Assembly (NCBI GenBank): GCA_947561585.1
Contig: CANNZV010000427.1
Span: 512,376-576,375, forward strand
Direction of reading: 5' to 3'
DNA from: Caprella mutica
Lineage: Eukaryota > Arthropoda > Malacostraca > Amphipoda > Caprellidae
Length of the DNA stretch: 64,000 nt
A program made the translations under genes and the position numbers. Under the pieces are notes generated by a model, which had not been told where the DNA came from, did no database searches, and was given only the letters and a program-made list of their open reading frames with translations. Shown here in pieces: positions 21,851 to 34,558 of the stretch; the stretch's first letter is position 1; every line of letters starts with the position of its first letter.

Positions 21851-23500
21851 AATCTTGAACCAATCAGCGACTCCCAGAATCACATGATTGTGAAAAGCAG
21901 GCGGCTAACATTTTGTTTATATTCGTCTGTAGTCCAGTCCACTGCTAATACATGCATATTCACGGACTCACAGTATATAGAATATAGTAGTGACAATTGA
22001 GACGATAAGTGTGAGTGACGTCATCACTGAAACACTCGAAATCAAATTTAAGACAATCTAAGAGTGTTAAATTATGAACAAATGTTTATTTATTGCCAAT
22101 ATACGAAGAGAGTAATGGTGTATTCAGTTATTCAAACTACTTGACCTTAATTTTCGATACAAAGTCTGTAGCCTTAATGACGTCACGATGACAAATAACT
22201 CTACTATCATTACTACGTATATAGCAGTGGACCGAAAAACAGACCTAATGATGTAGCTGAGAGACGTTGTTATAGTTCCAGTACTAGAATTTCCTTGGTG
22301 AAAAGTGTAGACTAGTCAAGAAGAGTTCTAGATACAAACAAATAACAATGGCAAACGCGCGTGTTAGGAAGGTTAAAAATGTTTTAAGAGACTTGAGTGC
22401 AAGGTCCATAGAGGAGTAATAGGTAGAGAGTAATAGGAAGTACCTCCTGCAGCGCATTGGATCCCTGCACGTGGTACATCTATCCAAAATTATGATTATT
22501 GCGTCAAAGATGAATATTTATAGGTTTCTCTCAATTGAAAAACTGCTTTGATGTTAATATTTTGTTAGATTCATGTAAGGTATTCATTTTTTCAACAGAT
22601 GGAGATCTTGACATCATTGGTGATTTTAGTGCAGAACAACCTGGAGAAGAAGTTGGCAATCGTAAAAAAACGTTATCTGTAACTCAGGTTATATGTGGTT
22701 TGCTCGATTCAGAATGTGCTTCTCAAATAAAAGTAGGAGAGGATGGTCATCAATGGGACACTATGAACAATGGGACATGCTGAATAACTTTTATTTGAGG
22801 GTAATTTGTAACAAATCTTTAGTGGTAAATTAGGCACACTTCAGTGCACTCACTCGCATTGCATTCTGCGGTTGGGGTGCAGTCAGCCCTGTGTAAAAGC
22901 GAAAACGTGTTTTAGAGGTGGGAAAACTAAATTTTTCGTACTTCTGTTAATTTAACATATAATGCTTACGGCTTTTTCACATAATATCAAGTAATATGTA
23001 AAATATGATCATATGAAAGGATTGCCTTTATACTTATGTAGTTTAGCTGCTATACCCATATGTTTTCAAAATAGCGTCATAGTGATTATTGGGACAGAAA
23101 ATTTGGTTAACAATGGGACAGTGCCCTACTGTCAACAAACTGTCTAGTTACTTCATATTAATCAATATATATCTATTTTTGATACAATAACTTGAACTGT
23201 AGCTTCAGGGCTTCTTGCAGAAACAGAGCTCCCAGTAGAAGCGGGACTTTCGACCATGTTCAAGGGCTTTAACAATCTGAGGTCATCACAAAGCACTGCA
23301 TTTAAATAAGTAAACAAATTTCACTAATAAGAGAAAAAGACGCATCATGATTGCAACGAATACACCAGAGAAAGAAGAGCTTTTTGCTGGTGCCAGACCG
23401 TGCCACTAAGGATGAGGCCTTCAAAATCACTTCATAAAGTATCCGCCGTGGATGGCCTGTGAACTATTGTTCCTGGTTTGGTATAGAACTCTTAATTTTT
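21851..23500. other. Gene-poor stretch with one unrecognised ORF
   Basis: This AT-rich sequence has scattered TGACGTCA words. An 82-codon frame at 22535-22783 (+) has a plausible acceptor (TTTCAACAG) before the ATGGAGATC-type segment. It reads DIIGDFSAEQPGEE then KTLSVTQVICGLLD. I do not recognise it; it may be an exon of a lost transposon. The phrase AATGGGACA recurs (22752, 22770, 23103). Confidence 0.4.
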
Positions 23501-23775
23501 TTTACCGATGCATTCGTCTGGAAGAACTTAAATCTCTACCGAAAACGTTGGAAATGAAGGTGTTGGCCAAAAGCATGAAAAAGATAAATACGAAATATTG
23601 ACTTGATATACAGCTTGTGGACTATAGTCACTATACAATACATCCACTGACACACTGTATTCCATCAGAAACGACCTTTTTAAATTGCGAATTAGAAGCA
23701 CTTCTAATGCATCAATTGTCATCATAGATACACCACTTTGATGGAAAAGAAAGTATTATTATTAAACATTTATTG

Positions 23776-24115
23776 TCATATATACATATATGGCTCTATC
23801 ATATGAACCACATCTCCTGTGGCCCTACAGAAATTGTTGAAAATGACCTCCTCCAGCCTGAAGACAGAACGAAGCAACCTTCGAAACATTCTTTCAAATT
23901 TCTTAGGGGTCTCTGGGTTATACCTTTCAGCGAAACTTAAAACACTTTGTATAAGAGACACAATGAAATATTCTTTTTCATATATAAACTCGAGTTTGTG
24001 CAGCAGCCAAGAATGGAAAATTCAAAGGGTTGTGATATTGATTGTGTGCTGGCCAGGAATTTTCCGTTCTTCTGCTAATGAATCTACCTCTAACCTTTTC
24101 AATGAGAAATTCTAG
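23776..24115 (-). pseudogene. Unrecognised protein fragment
   Basis: On the minus strand one frame gives protein-like sequence broken by a single TGA: RLEVDSLAEERKIPG..., then after the stop FAERYNPETPKKFERMF and RLEEVIFNNFCRATGD. Composition (charged and hydrophobic residues alternating, few homopolymers) looks coding rather than random. It fits no family I recognise. It could be a relic of a transposase or of a host gene copy. Confidence 0.35.
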
Positions 24116-26728
24116 AACTGCATTTGTTCAATGTGGTGGAGCGCCGTCTTGCATCCACTAAAATGAAGAACGAGATGCAGAATGAGCCAAATAAGGGGTG
24201 CTAGTTTGGTATGCGATCTGTGAGGTTAATGTGATCTGATCATTTTAATTTAATAATTATGACAATTTTTCTTTTAAAGTAACTGTGATACAAAACAAAC
24301 AATATAGACGAGATAATATTGTCACAATGCATAAAAAGTAAAAAAAAATACATATATTAATTTCTTATTTTTACTTTATCTTCATATAAGTTTTGTAGGA
24401 TGTAGTTTATCTAACGATATTTTCTTGAAGTATTTCCACAATAAGGCTTTTTGCATATGTAAATGGTATATTATTATTTAAGGAAATATAATACTATATA
24501 TATTTGGTATCTCGTATTCCTGTTTGTATCTTTTATATTTGCTAATAAGTTCTAAATAGATTGCATGCCAAACCAGTAAATGATGATCAGATCGCAATGT
24601 CATGTAGGCTGTAGCAATCTGAGATATGAAACACCATTAACCGATGACAAGTTGTCATCATCATCAAGGAAAGATTATATCCATTCAATTAATAATGGCA
24701 ATAAAGATATTATCTTAGCATCATACCTATCATTTATTCCGTTGATATTTCAGAGATTTTCATTAGTGTACTTGAAGATCCTCCACAACGGAGTTGTGGA
24801 CTCTGGAGGATCCGCTGAGAAACTGGGGGTTCTGGGGGGTTCTTCATAGAAACTCTTCACCTCCTGAATCACTGTTTCCGTTCTTTTTGGTTTTGTTATC
24901 ATTTGCTTTTCTTGTGAATAGAACCAGTTTCACTAAATAGACCACGAACTCTTGTGAACTTTTTCAGGTGGTAAGATTTAGCCGCATTTGCACTTGTCAT
25001 GGAATGAAGCATGAATTTTCGACATACTGTTAAAGAAGGTGTTTTGGCAAACTACAGAGTACAGGACGATACATTTCTTCTCAAATTCAAAAACAGTTTT
25101 AAGGTTTAAGAAAAATGCTAATATTAATAGGATAAAATCCATTCTTTATACTTTATGAACATAATGACGTCCTCCCATTTCGCAATTTAAAAAATGACGC
25201 TTCTGACGGATCACAGTGTAAGCATGTTCAAAGCAATTAAAATAATGAAATAACTGACCAGTCTGTGGAATTATCCGTAGATTTTTTTCAGAAACGTTAA
25301 TTTTTTTGAAAAGTGCCCCCCCCCTTGACCGAATCCTAGATACGCCCCTGTGTAGTACTTACTTATTTGTAAGTTGATCTGACATATAAGATGAATTTTC
25401 AAATGTTTGTTAACTTTAAACAACCAATCAGAAGAGAGCAGTAGCATACATCACACCAAACAATAATAAGTTGTAGCATTATCGCTGATTGGCTAGAAGT
25501 TGAGTCAGAGGCTCAGAGCACAGATATTTCACTGCTACCTAGACGCTAGTGGCCAAATAATTATTTAACTGAGAGCGTATTAGCCAATCAGTGAGAGAGG
25601 GGTACCGTGACGTCACATATGTACTACAAATGTACTAACTACCGAGTATATGATATGTACATATATATATATAACGGTCAGAGCTACATTTCTTTTACTA
25701 CCAATAAGGGGAAACCAAAGTAGTATTGTAAATTTTAATTTTCAGGAAAAAAGGTTAATTTAAGTTTAATATGTTAACGTATATTTATTATAACTAGAAA
25801 ACAAGAATCGAAGTCGGAACTAAAATATTTCGAGCAAACTGAATAGCGACTTATCAACTGTTCAGTCTCAACGCCATTGTGCAAGTCTTTAGCCACAGAT
25901 TGTAATCATGTTTTCTGGACAAAAACAACCGATCTTTAAATGTACTGATACAATTATTGATAAATGAACATTTTCGTACATTGCCCATTTCTCACTATTT
26001 TAATATTTATAAAAGATAAAATAATTATTAAATTTAGTCACAGAATACAGCGCACGTCCGCATGCTAACGATATTGCATCAGAAATAAACCGACGCTCCG
26101 CGGCTTCAAATTCATACTGAACACACGTACAAAACATGTACTGAACAGAAATAATTATATTACTTAAAAATATACAATTTTATTATCAGTTTAATATCAT
26201 AAATGAATATTTTGATTTTAAATAGCATATTAAGGGGACCGTTCCCGAGAAAAATGGCAAAATTAAAGAAAAAAATTTATTGTGTAAATAGTTGCTTTTT
26301 AACCTTCTAATAGTGTGTGCAAAATATCAGAGCTCTCATGTATTCTAACCCCCTGGGGAGAGAGAGAAAGGGGACCGGGGGTAGGGAATCAATATGTACT
26401 CTAAAGTCCAACTCTCAGCCAATTATAATTCGTAATAATTAATTATCTCGCTATATCTGGTATCTAACGTGCCCCTAATTTGATGCACACTAAGGTATGC
26501 CCCTCAGTCAAGGAAGTTATAGTACTAAGGAAGCGGTGTAACGGCTAAACCAACAACGTATAAGCGGAACCATCGTGTTAACACCTTGTTGTTAGCAATT
26601 AGTCAAGTGAGCTTCCTTGTCTCTCTTCGCTTCAGTCAAAACAGCTTCCTTGGCGTCTTGTTGTTGTTCCGCTGTGTCGTGTGGTGACGTCACAGCACAC
26701 ATATGACGTCACCCTAGCAACAGACTGA
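24116..26728. other. Repeat-rich, gene-free stretch
   Basis: I see no convincing gene. It has a C-run with TTGACCGAATCCTAG (about 25317-25335) and a copy of the GCAGTAGCATAC-TCAC-CAAACAATA repeat near 25440 (related to 39383 and 39960). A small hairpin TCCACAAC/GTTGTGGA is at about 24780-24800. GTGACGTCA words cluster at about 25607, 26684 and 26703. Confidence 0.6.
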
Positions 26729-26805
26729 CAGTACAGCACAGTTTATAGAAGGGTAGTTAGTTCAACGATATAATATAAATTTCGGAGCTTGGCGGCCGTG
26801 ACGTA
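26729..26805 (+). repeat. Left terminal inverted repeat of the P-type element
   Basis: The outer block reads GCACAGTTTATAGAA then GGGTAGTTAGTTCAA. The inner block is AGCTTGGCGGCCGTGACGTA. Both recur as complements at the right end in the same order and similar spacing. Confidence 0.85.
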
Positions 26806-27008
26806 ATTCAAGATGGCGGAAGTTTCCACCAATCACAGAGCACAGGCAAACGAGCGCGAAATATTGAATGTAAACATTGCTAGATTTGTGAACTGATGTC
26901 GGAAATGTTATTGCCAGTGCCAGATATATAATCTAACTAGTTAACCTATTTATCTTGATGATACTAAATAAAATTAATAACTTGCATTAGATTGTTAGGT
27001 TCTCTATA

Positions 27009-27270
27009 ATGGCGCCTCGAGTGAAAAAGTGTAGTTTTTTAAACTGCACATCAAATTCTAAAGAGAATGGACACTTTCAATTTTTCAAATTTCGTCAACA
27101 TGATTTTAAATCTTGGGTTTCCTTGTGTAATAGAGATATGAAAAAATTGAGTGAAAAAACTATTTTGAATCACTATTTCATCTGTGAAAATCATTTCACC
27201 AAAAGTGATTTCACAAGGATTCTGTCACCACATAGGAAAAATCTGAAAAAAGAAGCCTTTCCTTCTGTTG
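27009..27270 (+). CDS. Exon 1 of the P-type transposase: THAP zinc finger
   Basis: Encodes a complete C2CH THAP domain of about 85 residues: Cys8 and Cys13, then the SWVSLC core, then the YFICENHF pair (Cys59, His62), and the closing box near 82-87. The ATG follows the 5' leader and starts MAPRVKKC, a usual THAP beginning. Donor GTAAGT at 27271, phase 1. Confidence 0.88.
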
Positions 27271-28246
27271 GTAAGTACCTAGCTTTACCTTTATTCTAGT
27301 TAACAGTAACTTGTAAGTAATAGCCAATCCAGACTGTATTTCATGGTATATCCCACTGACTTGTCATTGTAATTTTTCTCCATTGAAAATAATATTACCT
27401 AGATATGTAATTCTGGAAAAGTTGATGGAATTATAGTTGGGTATTTATTCCTATGTTATCATTAATTTTCAGTGGAAAAATGGGTAATACCCTATGTTGG
27501 TGGATAGGTACGTCAAATTATAAGTAATTTATGGTGAATTTTTTTCAGCTTTTTCATAAAGTCAGTGGAATATTGAATATTCGACATCAAATACAATCAA
27601 TTTATACATACTGCCACTTCAGTCTCAGCAGTCTGTATTTCATGGTAAATTCCTCCACCGACATGTCGGTGGTATTTTTCCCCCTTCGAATATAATATTC
27701 TGGCTAAGTCAGTGGATTTTTACCTATTTATTCCTATGTTACCAATAATTTTCAGTGCCTAAATTGGGAAAATGTTAGTGGATCAGCCAAATTACTGGAA
27801 ATGTAAGGTCAATTTTATTTTTTCAGGTTTAGAATTAGAAAAAAGTCAGTGGAATTTTGTGCACCAAATACAGACTGGCGTGCCACTGACCCACTGGACC
27901 GTAGCCAATAGGTCTGTTAAAAATTGGGTAGGTATGTACACACCTGATACCTTGGTATATTTTTAGTTATTCATTAGGTAGCTACTTATTTCGGATGACA
28001 CACTGGCATCTTGCAAGACTGAACTTTGAAGACTGTAAGTTAAGCCACCAAAAAATTGATGTTAACATCGGAAACAACAGGTCCAAAGTCAGAACTCAGA
28101 ATATGAATTATATGATTAATATCTAATAGTCCACCAACTTTGCTGCTCGTCTGTTGAATATGTACGACACATTTTACATTTTAAATATTTTTCTGTGCCG
28201 TCAATCTTAAATTTCCTGCTACATATTAATAATTAGCTATATTTAG

Positions 28247-29600
28247 GTAGGGTCATGCAAGTAAATTGTGGCCCTTTAATTCTTAATCCATGTTTCAAAG
28301 TATGGACAAAGTCTCCAGTATATTGATGACTTTTGAGTGGAAAAATAAGTTGGAAAAAATGCAAATAACAAGTAAAACACTCATAAAATAGTTTCAAGAG
28401 ATACACATGCATCCGACATGAAGCATGAGAATATTTTCAACTGTAAAATCTTCAATAGGAAGTCAATTTTCTTCTTTAAAGTATCTTGAATGTGGCGACC
28501 TGGATCCATTTTCTCACTTAACTGGCGACTTTCCTGTCATATTTTGAAACATGGTTCTTAATTATGACTCTCTCAAGTATCTGACTCTGTCATGCTTTAA
28601 AACATTCTGAACTTATATTTCATTAATGTTGCAAATCTATCAAAAGAAGCGCAGTGTATGCTATAATTTATTAATTCAAGTTTTTAACGTGTGGTTTGAA
28701 GCTATGATGTTATCATGTTTCTGTTCTTAGAGGCCCCAGCCAAGTCAACAAAGTGTGTCAAATCTGTTTCCTAGATTTCATTTTGAGGACAAATTGTCTC
28801 AAATATTTTCAAATTTGTCCCCAAAATGACAAGAACTGTCTAAAATGTCTCCAATAATAACATGTACACATAGGAATTTGTCTCCAATATCTTGCTAAGA
28901 TACTTTTTCCATTCAAAAATGTCTCCAAAGATCTTCGGTGACATAGACGCACTTTGCAGACTAGGCCGCCGCCGCCACCCTCAATTAGTTACTGTGCCGC
29001 CATAATTCAAAGTATGGACAAAGTCATCAGTATACTGGTAACTTTTGAGGGGTGAAATAAGTTGAAAAAACTGTAAATAACAAGTAAATCGTTCATTAAA
29101 TTATTTACATAGCCTCAAGTGACGAGAGATTCACATACATCACAGATGAAACATAATGATGTTTTCAAGTGTAAAATCTTCACTAGGTAGTCAAATTTCT
29201 TCATTAAAGTGTCTTGACATGAATCTATTTTTAACTTTTCTGACACACTTTAAATCATGAGTATGCCGCAATTTACCTGCTTGACATGTAATCCCTGATT
29301 CATAATGACATAGTGTGGCAGGAAAGCTGCCAGTTTGATGAGAAATGGATCTAGGTTGCCACATTTAAGTGACTTAACTCATATTTTAAAGTAGATAATT
29401 GGCTTCTTGGTGAAGAATTTAGTTGCATCTGATAAACATCATTATGTTTTATCTCTGATGCATGTCCTTAGTGATTTAAGTTTTAATGGTTAACTAGTTT
29501 TTTCGACATATTTCAGTATTATTTCACCCCTCAAAAGTTAAAAGTTGTCAATATATTAAAATTGGCAACTCTGTGCATACTTTGAAACATAGCATGTAAG
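28247..29600. repeat. Dispersed foldback repeat, copies also at 42797-45450
   Basis: Direct copies start near 28300 and 29010 (CAAAGTATGGACAAAGTC, AACTTTTGAGGGGTGAAATAAG). An inverted copy lies at about 29290-29600 (TATTTCACCCCTCAAAAGTT). 28640-28740 (AAGCGCAGTGTATGCTATAAT, TTTTTAACGTGTG) closely matches 42920-43015. Confidence 0.7.
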
Positions 29601-29809
29601 CTAATTTTATTTTACTTTCATTTCTTTGCACTCAGTAACTGGTTACTGTACACATACAATGGTGGTTCTAAAATTTTATATAGCTAGTCTGGGCACACTA
29701 GCAGTACTGTAAACAATTGCAGGCGCAATATAAAAATAGGATCCATATATTGTGAATTATATAAAAAATATAACCTATTTAATAGAAGCATTATTAACAT
29801 ATGATGGTG

Positions 29810-30310
29810 CCCCCAGGGGCTCTATCCTGAAGCTGTCTGTGGTGAATGGAAGAGAAGGGGGATGGCGTCCCTTGGGCCCCGAACTGTTGTAAATTGGATT
29901 ATGGATTGTCTTTTTTTTCATTTTTACCATGTTTATCATTTTTTTAACGCTACTTGCAGTTTTAGAGGATAGCGCTAGGGTTATGCTCTTCAACTACGAA
30001 GTCTTAGATTTTGTGTTAGGTAGGCTCGTAGGCTTCATTTACTATCACCTCTTCATTTTCCTCTTCCATCCGTGAATGCAGCCACCGGTGCTTGTGTCCC
30101 GTTTCGTCACATTCCTTGGTAAGTGACTGCATTCACGGAGTAGCTTTTCTGCATCCATGAGCATTGTCACCGACGGTGGTAAGTGACTTTGTTCATGGAG
30201 CCACTTTCCTCTCTGACTGCTTCTTCCAGTCCCTTGTATTTAATTTCCTTTTGATGTCAACGATATGGCCTGTGGTTCCGAAGCAGACGTTAAACCCCTA
30301 CTAAAATAAC
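29810..30310 (+). repeat. Candidate SINE/LINE-tail repeat, copy in intron 1
   Basis: Shared with 33490-33830: AGCACTAGGGTTATGCTCTTCAA-like core, CATTTACTATCACCTCTTC, GCAGCCACCGGTGCTTG. It ends GCAGACGTTAAACCCCTACT then A-rich sequence, which resembles a short interspersed element tail. The family assignment is a guess. Confidence 0.5.
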
Positions 30311-31410
30311 AATATTAACATATGAATACCTTCACATGATATTCATTCAACGTTTGCAATACTTGTGAAATGATGGCTAGTAGTAATGAAAGTAGTTTAT
30401 AACTATCAAAATATTGGTAGAGATTGTATCTAGAGAGATTTGAGCAATTTCAAGAGGCAAACTTGTTTTGAATCTATGGGGCCCACAATTCATTTTGCTA
30501 CATAACTATAAATTGGGAAAAGGTCTCTAAAATTTATAATCTTTGTTCATGGTTAATATTTAATTATCAGAAAATTTCTTGCATTGGTGGTAATTTTAAA
30601 CACTATAAACTGATACAGATGCCAATTAGCCACCATATAAAATGCCTTTCTTTATATCAGTGCATATAATAGCTATACCTGCTTAACTATCTCAAAAATC
30701 CACATTATAATTTTATTATGTTTCCAAACAGGAACTCCCACAAGTAAAACTAAATTTCGAAAGTTGTTTGATGCGCACAATATCTCCTCTAAGAAGAGTT
30801 TGTTTCCTGGAAATTCTGTAAGTACTGAATACTAAACCATTTTTGTAACAAGCCATTCAATTAATAATGTTACCATTTCATTCATATTTTAAAGGAAACT
30901 GTTTTTTATAGACTCTTGAAATACATATAGCTATATTAGATATAGCTCACACTTCAAAGCAAATGACCGACCTTAAATATGCTCATCTACTATCTGAATA
31001 GGTACATTTTATTTGATTAATATAAAAATTGAAATAGATGATTATTTGAAAGATATCTGATTTGTATTGTAATGAATTTTTATAATTCTATTTATTATTC
31101 AATGTGGTTTAATACAAAAAAGTCTCAATACACAAACTAAATGTTAAGCAATTTTTAAATCAACTACTATGTACAGATTCTCTCTGTTGCTTCCACATCT
31201 GGAGTTCCATGTAGCTTGGATGGTCAAATTGATGTTGATGCTAGAGTGAGTAATGTTTAAAAAAAAAAGAGCAAAAAACTATTTTTTCTTTTATTAGCTC
31301 ATTTTCTCTACTTATTATTCATTTTATTAGTTCCAGATATCTGCAGCACCTGCAGATCATGATTATTGTCAAATGGATGTCTCTACAAACTTGGATATTG
31401 CCCGGACTAT

Positions 31411-31751
31411 CAATCTTGATAATGTGAGCAATGAGCTGAATTTTCAAAGTCAAAAATAAAGAATCTAGAGAATCATCAGATGGGTTTACCTTCATTATTT
31501 TTTTCATTTCAGACATCTTCTCTATCTACTGATCATGATTATTGTTCTGGTGAAGTTTTTCAGAATGAGTCTTCAAATCTTGATAATGTGAGCAATGAGC
31601 TGAATTTTCAAAGTCAAAAATAAAGAATCTAGAAAATCATCAGATGGGTTTACCTTCATTAATTTTTTCATTTCAGACATCTTCTCTATCTACTGATCAT
31701 GATTATTGTTCTGGTGAAGTTATTCAGAATGAGTCTTCAAATCTTGATAAT
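31411..31751 (+). repeat. Tandem duplication covering exons 5 and 6 of the transposase
   Basis: A unit of 164 bp (exon of 75 bp plus intron of about 89 bp) is repeated almost exactly: exon 31513-31587 and exon 31677-31751 differ at one codon (TTT versus ATT). The 3' end of exon 4 with its following intron is a third related copy. Each exon is 25 codons with phase 0 at both sides, so copies can be added without breaking frame. Confidence 0.9.
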
Positions 31752-31896
31752 GTGAGTGGAATTTAAAAAATGGTGACGTAATTATTTCATAGATTGAAGC
31801 ACTAGAAACGAATGACTTATTTTTGTTAATTTTAAATTAGATAGGTACCATTGAATAGGTAGCTGTATCAGTTCAGACATTATTGTTTTTTTTCAG

Positions 31897-33438
31897 AAAA
31901 TTCCTTCTCGTCTTGAATATATTCGTGGAAGGAAACGAGTACCAAAAGTCAGAAAACGGAGCATAAGCAAAACATGTAAAAGAAAAAAATACCAACGCTT
32001 CAACATCGATGACTATGTCAATAAATTCGGTTCCATTTTCAGTCCTGCTGTAATGGAATTAAGCAAAATGGACCTAATGAAGAAGAAACTGAAGACACCA
32101 AGGTATTCCCAGTATCAAAAGTGGTTGTCTGTAAATTTCATGGTGGCATCCACAAACACTGGGTACAGTTTACTTTCGAAAATGCTCCCATTGCCATCAG
32201 TTCAAACTTGTATTAGAGAGCTGCAAAAATTCAAGTCAATCCCTGGAATAGCATCTAATAACTCAAGGCTGATGCGATTGAAAGTTCCTCCCTCCATCAA
32301 GAATAACAACTTTGTTTTCCTTTTGTTTGATGAAATGTCTCTTCGGTCAGGCTTGTATTTCCACCAACCATCGGACACTGTCTATGGATTTGAAGACGAT
32401 GGAAAAGAGAGGTCATCAAATTTAGTCAGCTCAGTTCTTTGTGTGATGGCAGTGGGAGTAGTCAGGAAGTGGAAATATCCTCTTGGGTTTTACCTTACAG
32501 CTAAAACCATGAAATCCGAATTCATATGTAACGTAGTGGAGACGTCTATTAAAACTATGGAAGATGAAGGTTTTCATGTTTTGGGCGTCACTTCTGATCA
32601 AGGCTCTAACTTTGAGAAAACCTTCAAACTGTTAGGAGCGACAGAGGACTCACCAAAGATAACATTAGATGACCGTAGCTACTTTGTCTACAGAGACCCG
32701 CCACATTTGATAAAAAGTGCTCGGAACTATTTGCTGAATGGAGACGTTAAAATTCCGGAAAGTGGAATGGTGGCCAAGTGGACCCATTTGAAACATCTCT
32801 ATTCTTTGGACTCTAAGAATAGCTTCAAACTTGCACCCAGATTAACTGATAATCATGTTTGTGACTTGAAACGATCTACCAAGATGAAGGTAAAGCTAGC
32901 ATCTCAGTCTCTATCACATTCAGTTTCATCTGCTTTACTCTTCCTAGTTTCTAACAATCTTCTGGACCCATCTGCTGCAGGAACTAGTGAGTATTGTCAA
33001 AAGTTCAATGATCTTTTTGATGTTATGAACTCTTCCTCCTCAGCTGACAGTGTAGTCTTCAGGAAACCTCTATCTACTCGGTCATCATCTGTTGAATTTC
33101 TAGAAGACTCATTAACTTGGCTGAGAGAGTTAGAGAATGTTAATTCTAGCAGGAGATGCCATTTCATAAGAGGTTTCAGGCAAAACATCACTGTTCTGTT
33201 GGCACTTAACAGAACCTTAAATTCTCTAGGAGTTCCCTTTCTTAGTACAAGAAACATATGCCAAGATCCGTTAGAAAATTTCTTTGGGAAAATTAGACAG
33301 CTGTCTAAATTCCCAGATGCATTCGCCTTTGCCAACAACTACTCCAAGATAGCTAGTGGATCTCTGGTTGCAGCCCCTCTGACTGGGAATTGTGAAGCTG
33401 CTCAAGAAGATGACCTGATGACACCTCTTCTGAACTAT
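31897..33438 (+). CDS. Exon 7 of the P-type transposase: catalytic core
   Basis: A 1542-bp uninterrupted exon with all catalytic-type motifs. It starts with a basic stretch (RGRKRVPKVRKRS, KRKKYQRF), possibly DNA-binding or a nuclear localisation signal. Donor GTATGT at 33439 follows the last codon in phase 0. No stop or frameshift occurs inside, suggesting recent activity. Confidence 0.88.
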
Positions 33439-33489
33439 GTATGTATTTTACGATGTAGCTACATCTTATTATTACTTTAATCATAATTT

Positions 33490-33830
33490 GTATTGAACCA
33501 TGCTTCTAAGGCTCCTTCCTGAAGCTATCTGTGGAAGAGAAGGGTTTTTGCGTCCCTTTATTGTAATTTGGATTAGCTATGCATTTATAACTTTCATGAA
33601 GCTATTTGCAGTTCCAGATGATAGCACTAGGGTTATGCTCTTCAATTACGAAGTTTTTAAGGTTTTTGTGTTAGTGCACTTGTTGGCTTCATTTACTATC
33701 ACCTCTTCGTTTTCCTCTTCCATTCTTGAGTGCAGCCACCGGTGCTTGCATTCGGGTTATTCTTTAACCATGTGCATTGTCACAGTCAGGTGGTAAGTGA
33801 CTTTTTCATGAAGCCACTTTTCTTTTCTCA
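33490..33830 (+). repeat. Candidate SINE/LINE-tail repeat, copy in intron 7
   Basis: Matches 29810-30310 along most of its length in the same orientation. Here it makes up most of the intron between 33439 and 33947. Confidence 0.5.
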
Positions 33831-34171
33831 CTGCTTGTTCATAGTCCATTGATATTGTTTTTATATGTATATCAAATCATTTGTATGACATTTTGGTTCT
33901 CAGTTCAAATATGTATTGTTGGTATTCACTATTTATTATTTTCACAGGAGCCCTTGCCTGAACCAGTGGTAGAAGAAATTGGTTTTCAAGAAACTGAGGT
34001 TGAAGCAGCGGTCACTTATTCAGGCTCACCATCGGCACCAGTTGGAGGTCTTTTCGAATCGATTGCTTCAGCCAACGCGTGCAGCTACTTTGCTGGGTAT
34101 ATTGCCATGAAGCTAGAGAATTTTCATAGCAATAAGCTTAAGTCAAAATTGACTCAATGTGGAACCTGCAA

Positions 34172-34267
34172 CAGTATTTTAATCTCCCAGGATCTGAATC
34201 TACATTTGTTTATATCCTTCAAAGAATATAAACAAAATGTAGATTCATCCTAGGGATTAAAATACTG
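34172..34267. repeat. Inverted duplication inside transposase exon 8
   Basis: Arms 34172-34215 and 34226-34267 are near-complementary (CAGTATTTTAATC... / ...GATTAAAATACTG) around a 10-base loop, with only a few differences. The premature TAG at 34251 lies in the right arm. Confidence 0.85.
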
Positions 34268-34558
34268 CTCTGCATCCTTCATTTCAACTATTAATGAGCT
34301 GGAACGGGTTTTTTTGTTTTTCTTTGATAAGAACTGCCATCAAAGAGCATTTTCTAAAAAACTTGGCGAGTTCATGAATAAATATTGTATGCTTCCTCAG
34401 TTTTGTTGTGAGGAAATGTCAAGGTACTTAGTCAAGTTTTACATAAAATGTAGACTATTCAACTGTCTGAGAACATGGAATCAGAAACTTAGGTGTGGAG
34501 GTGATAGGGATAAACTTAAAAAACTGACCAACAAATAGTTAAAAACTATGTCATAACT

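Larger units (their letters stand above)
27271..30731 (+). other. Intron 1 of the P-type transposase gene
   Basis: A 3.46-kb intron, GTAAGT to ACAG. It holds TTTTTCAGC/GTCAGTGGAAT-type local repeats (27340-27900) and a dispersed foldback family (28247-29600). It also holds a repeat that recurs in intron 7 (29810-30310). No additional exon was recognised. Confidence 0.75.
27009..34538 (+). pseudogene. THAP-domain P-type transposase, eight exons, one in-frame stop
   Basis: Exons 27009-27270, 30732-30817, 31177-31245, 31337-31423, 31513-31587, 31677-31751, 31897-33438 and 33948-34538. Junctions are GT-AG and in frame (phase 1, then all phase 0). An N-terminal THAP zinc finger (C8, C13, C59, H62; KEAFPSV as the AVPTIF-like box) binds terminal repeats. 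A Lys/Arg-rich stretch follows at the start of exon 7. The RNase H-like core has LLFDEMSLRSG (D363), VTSDQGSNF (D452), DPPHLIKSARN (about 485) and QDPLENFFGKIRQ (E677), typical of P element/THAP9 proteins. Exon 8 begins with a conserved tail (YFAGYIAMKL, CGTC). A TAG at 34251-34253 would end the protein at 833 residues, about 95 codons early; otherwise the frame is open to 34538. It may be newly inactive, or may make a truncated protein. Confidence 0.85.

Noticed and set aside
27009..34538. Domesticated THAP host gene (THAP9-like) rather than a transposon
   Set aside because: Matching terminal inverted repeats bracket the gene, which favours a mobile element; not fully excluded because no target duplication was found.
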